Assembly (NCBI GenBank): GCA_036378155.1
Contig: DASUXA010000070.1
Coordinates: forward strand, 1 to 10,263
Length of the DNA: 10,263 bases
DNA from: DASUXA01 sp036378155
GTDB taxonomy: Bacteria > Actinomycetota > Actinomycetes > Mycobacteriales > Micromonosporaceae
Direction of reading: 5' to 3'
Shown here: positions 5,035-10,263 of the stretch, piece after piece
Layout of the letters: every line of letters starts with the position of its first letter
How positions within the stretch are numbered: the stretch's first letter is position 1
The notes under the pieces: model-generated
The model's database searches: none
Seen by the model: the letters and a program-made list of their open reading frames with translations, nothing else
Told to the model about the DNA's origin: nothing
Position numbers and translations under genes: made by a program

Positions 5035-6600
5035 ATGCCGGTGATGCGGACCCTCGGACGAACCGTCGGCGTGGCGGTACGCGGCGCCCGGTTGACCGTG
5101 CGCGGCAGCGCCCGCACCGGGCGCTGGGTGAGCCGACGGGTGCGCGTGGCGCGTACCCGCGGCGCCGCCGGCGAGGTCGGCATGATGCGCCTGCTCGACC
5201 TGCACGCGGTGTCCTGCGCCGGGGACACCCTGGTCACCATGGGGCTCGCCGGGACGATCTTCTTCAACGTACCGGTCGGCGAGGCGCGACCGAGAGTGGC
5301 GTTGTACCTGCTCATCACCATGGCGCCGTTCGCGCTGCTCGCGCCCGTGGTCGGACCGCTGCTCGACCGGTACCGGCACGGTCGGCGGTACGCCCTGGCG
5401 GTGACCATGCTCGGTCGCGCCTTCCTCGCCTGGCTGATCTCCGACTACATCCACGGCTTCGGGCTGTACCCGGCGGCGTTCGGCGTGCTCGTGCTGTCCC
5501 GCGCGTACGGGGTGGCGCGCAGCGCCGCCGTGCCCAGGCTGCTGCCCGCCGGGTTGCGACTGTCCGAGGCGGGCGCGCGGGCGTCGGTGTTCGGCACCGT
5601 GGCGGGCGCCGTCGTCGCCCCGATCGGGGTCGCCGCGTTCTGGTTCGGTCCACAATGGCCGCTCCGGGTCGCGACGGTGATCTTCGCGGTCGGCGCGGTC
5701 GTCGCGCTCCGGCTGCCACCGCGCGCCGACTCCGACCCCCCGGAGACCCTGCCCCGGCTGTTCACGCTGCTCGGCACGGGTCGTCGGGTGCTGCGCGGTC
5801 GGGTGGTGACCGCGTCGCTGACCGGCAGCGCGGTCCTGCGCGGGTTGTTCGGGTTCCTCACCCTGTTCCTCGCGTTCGCCATCCGCTCCGACGACCTGAC
5901 GACCCGCGTCGCCGGGTACACGCTGTCCCAGCCGACCGCGATCGGGCTGGTCGCGGGCGCGCTCGGGGTCGGATCGTTCCTGGCGACCGCCGCCGGTACC
6001 CGGCTGCGCATCCGCCGCCCGGTACTGCTGCAGACCGGCGTGCTGGTCGTGGTCGCCGCCCTGGGCGTGGTCGCCACCGCCCGGTACACCCTCGGGTCTG
6101 TCGCGCTGCTCTGCCTCGCCACAGCGATCGCGAGCGGGCTGGCGAAGTTGGCGGTCGACGCGGCGATCCAGGAGCGCATCCCCGAGCAGGTGCGGGCGAG
6201 CGCCTTCGCCCACGCCGAGACGATGCTGATGCTCGCCTGGGTGGCCGGCGGGGCAGCCGGACTGATCCCGTTCGCCGGTCGGCTCGGACTCGGCGTACTC
6301 GCCGCCGCCGCCCTGGTCGGCACGTTGTTCAGCGTGTTCTCCGCGTACGCGCTGCGGGGCATCCGGCTGACCGGCACCGGCGGTCCGCTCACCGGGTACC
6401 CGGAGCCCGAGGCGGAACGTCCGACCAGGCGCCGGTGGATCCGGCGGACCGCGAAGGCGCGACCGGCGGGCGCGCGGGACGGCACCACGCTGCCGGTACC
6501 GGTGCCCGACCCGGAGGACACCGAGGACCTTGGGTTCCACCTGTACCGACCGTCCGGCGTCGACGACCCGAGCCGGGCGGGCGAGGAGGGTCGGGCGTGA
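5035..6600 (+). CDS. MFS-like transporter, first gene of the mqn operon
   Basis: A polytopic protein of 521 residues with about 10-12 hydrophobic helices, related to actinobacterial MFS-like proteins (M. tuberculosis Rv0876c is the likely counterpart, from memory). The first 50 residues form an Arg-rich cytoplasmic extension. It is followed by the conserved LHAVSCAGDTLVTMGLAGTI (56-75), a VGPLLDRYRHGRR loop (106-118) in the place of the MFS loop 2-3 motif, and IQERIPEQVRASAFAHAETM (378-397). After the last helix (about 440) there is a charged, Pro-rich tail of about 75 residues ending near LGFHLYRPS (499-507). The ATG at 5035 is chosen for a GAGG 9 bases upstream; ATGs at 5026 and 5044 are alternatives. 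Its stop overlaps the mqnB start by 4 bases. Substrate unknown; the coupling to mqnB/mqnD hints at menaquinone metabolism but does not prove it. Confidence 0.85.
   Translation: MPVMRTLGRTVGVAVRGARLTVRGSARTGRWVSRRVRVARTRGAAGEVGMMRLLDLHAVSCAGDTLVTMGLAGTIFFNVPVGEARPRVALYLLITMAPFALLAPVVGPLLDRYRHGRRYALAVTMLGRAFLAWLISDYIHGFGLYPAAFGVLVLSRAYGVARSAAVPRLLPAGLRLSEAGARASVFGTVAGAVVAPIGVAAFWFGPQWPLRVATVIFAVGAVVALRLPPRADSDPPETLPRLFTLLGTGRRVLRGRVVTASLTGSAVLRGLFGFLTLFLAFAIRSDDLTTRVAGYTLSQPTAIGLVAGALGVGSFLATAAGTRLRIRRPVLLQTGVLVVVAALGVVATARYTLGSVALLCLATAIASGLAKLAVDAAIQERIPEQVRASAFAHAETMLMLAWVAGGAAGLIPFAGRLGLGVLAAAALVGTLFSVFSAYALRGIRLTGTGGPLTGYPEPEAERPTRRRWIRRTAKARPAGARDGTTLPVPVPDPEDTEDLGFHLYRPSGVDDPSRAGEEGRA
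6583..6590 (+). promoter_or_regulatory. Ribosome binding site of mqnB inside the upstream gene
   Basis: GAGGAGGG ends 6 bases before the GTG at 6597 and lies within the last codons of the MFS-like gene. It fixes the mqnB start and supports translational coupling. Confidence 0.75.
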
Positions 6601-7250
6601 CGCGACTGTTGGTCGCCACCGCGGTCGACGCCGAGCGGGACGCGGTACTGCGCGGCCTCGCCGAGGACGCGGCGTCGCGGATCACGGTGGCGACGGTCGG
6701 CGTCGGTCCAGCCGCCGCGGCTGCCGGTACCGCCCGCCTGCTCGCCCTCGCCGAGGCGGCGGGCGACCGGTACCACCTGGTGCTGTCTGCCGGCATCGGC
6801 GGCGGCGTGCCCGGACGGGTACCGGTGGGCGGCGTCGCGCTCGCCCGGCGCAGCGTCGCCGTGGACCTGGGCGCGGACTCCCCGGACGGGTTCATCCCGC
6901 TCGACGATCTCGGTTTCGGGTCGGCGGTCGTGACCGCCGACCCGAAACTCCTCGCCGCCCTGAGCGAGGCGCTGCCCGACGCGGTCGTCGGCGACGTGGT
7001 CACCGCGAGCACGGTCACCGGTACCGCTGACGGGCTGACCACGGTGGTCGCTCGCGCGCCCGACGCGGTCGCGGAAGGCATGGAGGGTTTCGGGGTGGCG
7101 TCCGCCGCTGTCGCGGCGGACGCCGGCTTCGGCGAGGTACGCGCCATCTCGAATCCGGTCGGTCCGCGGGACCGGGCGGCGTGGCGGATCGCACCGGCGC
7201 TCGACGCTCTCCGACGAGTGGGCGCGGCGCTGGGTACGTTGTCCTGGTGA
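6597..7250 (+). CDS. mqnB: Futalosine hydrolase MqnB
   Basis: Predicted cytoplasmic enzyme that cleaves futalosine to dehypoxanthine futalosine and hypoxanthine in the futalosine route to menaquinone. It has 217 residues, close to the family's usual length, and the nucleoside phosphorylase/MTA-SAH nucleosidase fold. Visible motifs: SAGIGGG at 64-70 (glycine loop of the base/ribose site), EGMEGFGVA at 160-168 (the M-E pair that contacts the ribose in this superfamily) and ISNPVGPRDRAAW at 184-196, with D192 in the region of the nucleosidase Asp and the S-N-x-x-G-x-R-D pattern typical of MqnB. The GTG start overlaps the upstream stop as GTGA and is backed by a strong GAGGAGGG. Its own stop overlaps mqnD in the same way. 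Pairing with mqnD makes the assignment secure over generic nucleosidases. Confidence 0.94.
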   Translation: MTRLLVATAVDAERDAVLRGLAEDAASRITVATVGVGPAAAAAGTARLLALAEAAGDRYHLVLSAGIGGGVPGRVPVGGVALARRSVAVDLGADSPDGFIPLDDLGFGSAVVTADPKLLAALSEALPDAVVGDVVTASTVTGTADGLTTVVARAPDAVAEGMEGFGVASAAVAADAGFGEVRAISNPVGPRDRAAWRIAPALDALRRVGAALGTLSW

Positions 7251-8071
7251 CGCTCTCCCTCGCGTTCTCGCCCTGCCCGAACGACACGTTCGTGTTCCAC
7301 GCCCTGGTTCACGGTCTGGTGCCCGGCGCGCCGGCGGTGGACGTGACGTACGCCGACGTCGACGTGACCAACACCGCCGCCGAGCGCGGCGAGTTCGACA
7401 TCGTCAAGGTCAGCTACGCGGCGCTGCCGTGGCTGCTGGACCGGTACGCGCTGCTGCCGTGCGGCGGCGCCCTCGGTCGGGGCTGCGGTCCGTTGGTACT
7501 GGCTCGCGAGCCCGCCGTCGACGGGCGGGGCGGGGCGGCGGTCGCCGGCGGTACCGTCGCGGTGCCCGGCGACCGGACCACGGCGTACCTGCTGTTCCGG
7601 TTGTGGGCGGCGGAGCACCCGCCGGCGCGGATCGAGATCGTGCCGTTCCACGAGATCATGCCCGGGGTGGCGGCGGGCCGGTACGACGCCGGTCTGGTCA
7701 TCCACGAGGCGCGGTTCACCTACCCCCGGTACGGGCTGCACGCGCTGGCCGACCTGGGCGAATGGTGGGAGGGACAGACCGGGTTGCCGATTCCGCTCGG
7801 CGCGATCCTGGCGCGTCGTGGCAGCGTCGACCCGGACGAGGCTGCCGAGTGGGTGCGCGCCTCGGTCCGGTACGCCTGGGCGAACCCGGACGCCAGTCGC
7901 GGGTACGTGCTCAGTCATGCCCAGGAGATGGAGCCGGACGTGGTCGCCCGACACATCGGGCTGTACGTCAACGACTTCACCGAGAACCTCGGCGACGAGG
8001 GGTTCGCGGCGGTACACACGCTGCTCGACCGCGCCGCCGACGCGGGCCTGGTACCGCAGCTGAGGCGATAA
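7247..8071 (+). CDS. mqnD: 1,4-dihydroxy-6-naphthoate synthase MqnD
   Basis: Predicted enzyme converting cyclic dehypoxanthine futalosine to 1,4-dihydroxy-6-naphthoate, a late step of the futalosine pathway. It has 274 residues, normal for MqnD, and a periplasmic-binding-protein-like two-lobed fold, but no signal peptide, so it is cytosolic. Motifs: SPCPNDTFVFHAL at 8-20 (the family's N-terminal signature), DIVKVSYAA at 51-59, GDRTTAYLL at 108-116 (substrate-binding Thr region) and VIHEARFTYP at 151-160, with H153 matching the catalytic His of the family. GQTGLPIPLGAI at 176-187 and YVNDFTENLG at 240-249 are also typical. The GTG start overlaps the mqnB stop by 4 bases and has no clear ribosome-binding site, so it probably depends on translation of mqnB. 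MqnA, the homologous enzyme of the first step, is excluded by the SPCPNDTF signature. Confidence 0.95.
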   Translation: MTLSLAFSPCPNDTFVFHALVHGLVPGAPAVDVTYADVDVTNTAAERGEFDIVKVSYAALPWLLDRYALLPCGGALGRGCGPLVLAREPAVDGRGGAAVAGGTVAVPGDRTTAYLLFRLWAAEHPPARIEIVPFHEIMPGVAAGRYDAGLVIHEARFTYPRYGLHALADLGEWWEGQTGLPIPLGAILARRGSVDPDEAAEWVRASVRYAWANPDASRGYVLSHAQEMEPDVVARHIGLYVNDFTENLGDEGFAAVHTLLDRAADAGLVPQLRR

Positions 8072-8104
8072 GGCCAATTACGCCGGAACTGCCCGATACG
8101 CCGA

Positions 8105-8110
8105 TATGCT
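8105..8110 (+). promoter_or_regulatory. Candidate -10 element for the 662-residue membrane protein gene
   Basis: TATGCT fits TANNNT and lies in a locally AT-richer stretch 34 bases after the mqnD stop and 60 bases before the GTG at 8171. No good -35 hexamer is seen at 17-18 bases; GGAACT at 8085-8090 is 14 bases away and would suit an alternative sigma factor only loosely. Confidence 0.35.
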
Positions 8111-8122
8111 GACCGTGCCGTA

Positions 8123-8142
8123 GCCGCCAGGCTGCTGGCGGC
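8123..8142 (+). terminator. 8-bp perfect hairpin in the mqnD downstream gap
   Basis: GCCGCCAG (8123-8130), loop GCTG, CTGGCGGC (8135-8142). No U tract follows. It may end the mqn transcript. If the -10 at 8105 is real, it instead lies in the 5' leader of the next gene and ends 28 bases before its GTG. Confidence 0.45.
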
Positions 8143-8170
8143 GCGACCCCGGTCCGACGAGTCGGTGTGA

Positions 8171-10159
8171 GTGGATGTGTCCGCGACGGTCAGCGTGAAG
8201 AGCCGGGTCGCGCCTGCCCAGCCGGAACACCCGTCCACACGGGCGCGACGCCTGGCGACCGTCCTCGTGGCGCTCGTCGCGGTCTGGACAGTCACCCTGC
8301 TCGCCCACGTCGCAGGCGTCGACTGGCTGTTGCCCATCCTCATCTGGGTCGGCGTCGCATCCCTGCTACGCGGCGGACGCACCGCCCTGGACCGGCTCAT
8401 GCTCGGCAGTGGACTGCTGTTCGGCGCGACCGCCGTCGCCGGGCTGGTGCTGTCCGTCTGGCCGTGGCACCTGTCGCCGGTACCGGTGGACGGCACCGCC
8501 CTCAGCGGTCTCGTGCTGATCGCGGCGGTACTCGACCGGAAGCCGACCCTGCCGCTGCGACGCCGCTTCTCCGACCTGACCGTGGTCGGGGTGTTCGCGG
8601 TGTGCGTCGCGCTCATCGGGTACGTGTTCCGCGGCCTCCATTTCCCCGGCAAGCTGTCGATGCTGGCGCAGGGCGACGACCTCGCGCGGCATCTGATGGT
8701 GTACGACACGATCCGCGTCGTCGGCGGCTACCTGTTCCAGCACCGCGCCGCCGCGCTGCCCTACCTCGACCCCGGCTACGAGTCGTACCCGCAGGCGATC
8801 CACTTCGTGTACGCGCTGCTCGCCGGGCACTTTCCCCAGGGCGCGCACATCGGCGACACCGTCGCGTCGTTCGACCTGATGATGACGTTCGACATCGCGA
8901 CGTACCTGTTCATGTGCCTCGCGGTGCTGTGGGCGACCCGGTGGGTCGGCGGACACCTGCTGAACGGATGGGCGTCGGTACCGGTGATCGGCGCGGTCGG
9001 CGTGTACCTCTTCTTCGGTCCACCGATCACCCTGCTGTTCCGCGGGTTCCCCTCCGAAGCCGCCGGCTGCGCGCTGCTCGCCCTGCTGATCGCCGTGGTC
9101 ATCCGACCCGTACACCGGACCCGGGAACAGGTGCTGCTCGTCAGCGCGCTGCTGATCGGCGTCTCGTTCACGTACTTCCTGTTCCTACCGCTGAGCCTGG
9201 GCGCGGCAGCGCTGTGGGCGGTCAGGTACCGCCGTCGGTTGGCTCGCCACCTCCCGCTGTCCGTCGCGCTGGGGCTCGTCACGATCGTGCTGTGCGCCGT
9301 GCCGCCCATCCTCAACGTGGTGTACAGCCCGGCGAGCGTCGGCGAACGACTGCTCCTCGGCGGCGCCATCGCCAAGGTCGAACGCCCGACCGCGCTGGCG
9401 CTGTTCGCGCTGGTGACAGCCGGCGTCGTCGTCGGCGCGCTGCGCCGATCGCCGGTGTGGCGGGCGTCGCTGCTGTACATCGTCGGCTCGGCGGGACTGA
9501 CCGTGACCGTGTACCTGTACCAGGTCGCCACGCTCGACCGCAGCAGCTACTACTTCGAGAAGTTCCTGCACCAGACGCTCGTGGTGACCATGGTGAGCGC
9601 GGGCGCGGTCGTGTACCTGGTCCGGCGGCCCCACGAATGGCGACCCGTCCCCGCACGTCGGTACACCCGACTGGAGCGGCTCGCCTCGCTGGTACCGGTC
9701 GTGGCGCTCACCTCGGCGGTCTTCGTCTGGCTCGGGGTGTTCCCGCCGACCTGGACGAGGTCCAGCTACGGGCTGCAGTACCTGCGCCGGACACCGGCGA
9801 GCTGGTCGACCGGGGCGGCGACGTGGCAGGCGATCAGCATGTTCCCGCACGCCGACGGGCGGGTCACGATGATCCTGGTCGGCAGCCCGTACACCGTCGG
9901 CGACCGGTACGCCAGCCAATGGTCGAGCGTGTTCACGGCGGCGCTGCAACGGGCGTACCCCGCGGAGCGCAACACGTACTGGTGGGACGCGCCCTGGGAG
10001 CCGGTCACCGAAGCCGACCTCGAGGTGTACCTGCTGACCGCGCCGCACAAGTTCCGCGTGATCGTCGGTGGCGATCAGTGGTTCAACCTCGTCAACACGT
10101 TCGCCGACAAGCATCCCGAGGCGGACCTGCAGATAGTCGACGTTCGGTCGCCCAAGTAG
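8171..10159 (+). CDS. Polytopic membrane protein, possible GT-C-type glycosyltransferase
   Basis: A 662-residue integral membrane protein with roughly 11-13 hydrophobic helices between about 28 and 525 and a C-terminal, probably extracytoplasmic, domain of about 135 residues (528-662). I do not recognise a named family with certainty. Landmarks: QGDDLARHLMVYDTIRVVG at 167-185 followed by YESYPQAIHFVYALLAGHF at 203-221. This is an acidic pair plus His in a loop, then a YP-x-x-x-H motif, the layout seen in GT-C transferases and related DUF6541-like proteins that use polyprenyl-linked sugars. SSYYFEKFLHQ lies at 458-468. The start is the GTG at 8171, directly after an in-frame TGA; GTGs at 8177 and 8195 are alternatives and no good ribosome-binding site is visible. 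It lies 99 bases after mqnD, probably as a separate transcription unit. A transporter or polymerase role is not excluded. Confidence 0.85.
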   Translation: MDVSATVSVKSRVAPAQPEHPSTRARRLATVLVALVAVWTVTLLAHVAGVDWLLPILIWVGVASLLRGGRTALDRLMLGSGLLFGATAVAGLVLSVWPWHLSPVPVDGTALSGLVLIAAVLDRKPTLPLRRRFSDLTVVGVFAVCVALIGYVFRGLHFPGKLSMLAQGDDLARHLMVYDTIRVVGGYLFQHRAAALPYLDPGYESYPQAIHFVYALLAGHFPQGAHIGDTVASFDLMMTFDIATYLFMCLAVLWATRWVGGHLLNGWASVPVIGAVGVYLFFGPPITLLFRGFPSEAAGCALLALLIAVVIRPVHRTREQVLLVSALLIGVSFTYFLFLPLSLGAAALWAVRYRRRLARHLPLSVALGLVTIVLCAVPPILNVVYSPASVGERLLLGGAIAKVERPTALALFALVTAGVVVGALRRSPVWRASLLYIVGSAGLTVTVYLYQVATLDRSSYYFEKFLHQTLVVTMVSAGAVVYLVRRPHEWRPVPARRYTRLERLASLVPVVALTSAVFVWLGVFPPTWTRSSYGLQYLRRTPASWSTGAATWQAISMFPHADGRVTMILVGSPYTVGDRYASQWSSVFTAALQRAYPAERNTYWWDAPWEPVTEADLEVYLLTAPHKFRVIVGGDQWFNLVNTFADKHPEADLQIVDVRSPK

Positions 10160-10167
10160 GGGGTGGG

Positions 10168-10237
10168 GGTCGGGGGCGGGCCGCTCCGCGCCGGGCGGTC
10201 ACGCTTGATCCCGGCGCGGCGCGGCCCGCCCCCGACC
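10168..10237 (+). terminator. Very long GC-rich hairpin, probable terminator
   Basis: The arms at 10168-10195 and 10210-10237 pair over 28 positions with a single mismatch (T10185 opposite C10220), around a 14-base loop (10196-10209). It begins 8 bases after the stop of the 662-residue protein gene. There is no U tract, as is common for actinobacterial terminators. The near-symmetry would also stop a transcript coming from the right. Confidence 0.75.
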
Positions 10238-10263
10238 TGACAGGCGGGCGAATCACCCGAAGC

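Noticed and set aside
4834..6540. Long minus-strand open frame continuing upstream of the DUF3027 gene
   Set aside because: It is antisense to the MFS-like gene and encodes a low-complexity Arg/Gly/Gln-rich product typical of shadow frames in GC-rich DNA; only the part below 4833 looks like a real protein.
10238..10263. Small CGGG...CCCG inverted repeat at the right edge
   Set aside because: Only 4 bp; expected by chance in GC-rich DNA.

Overview
The window is high-GC DNA with many GTG starts, GTGA stop/start overlaps and strongly G/C-biased third codon positions, as expected of an actinomycete. The gene set (DUF2530, DUF3027, a MarR/MFS pair, and menaquinone synthesis by the futalosine route) fits a filamentous or Micromonospora-like actinobacterium. 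The genus is inference. I see no CRISPR array, insertion sequence, rRNA or tRNA. Nearly all of the window is coding.

Layout. Left block, minus strand: the first codons of a gene running off the left edge (ending at base 37), an AzgA-like NCS2 purine permease, and an MFS exporter preceded by its probable MarR-type regulator. marR and the exporter gene form a regulator/transporter pair separated by 71 bases that hold a 12-bp perfect hairpin. A set of TTAG/CTAA half-sites lies over the probable marR -10 element and looks like an autoregulatory operator. Middle block: a small DUF2530 membrane protein (plus strand) converges on a DUF3027 protein with a four-cysteine zinc-ribbon-like motif (minus strand). 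DUF3027 in turn diverges from a second MFS-like protein across a 192-base gap that contains a 34-bp-period tandem repeat.

Right block, plus strand: the second MFS-like gene, mqnB (futalosine hydrolase) and mqnD (1,4-dihydroxy-6-naphthoate synthase) are joined by two 4-base GTGA overlaps and are almost certainly one operon. MqnB and MqnD carry out two steps of the futalosine pathway to menaquinone, the respiratory quinone. The partner enzymes (MqnA, MqnC, MqnE and others) are not here and must be encoded elsewhere. The last gene is a 662-residue polytopic membrane protein with GT-C-glycosyltransferase-like features and no confident function. It is followed at once by a very long GC-rich hairpin, a probable terminator.

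The points most worth a second look are the MFS-mqnB-mqnD coupling, the layered marR operator, a set of GTG genes that look leaderless, the intergenic tandem repeat, and a marked excess of the palindrome GGTACC. I found no convincing wholly new system; most of the window is core actinobacterial metabolism and membrane proteins.
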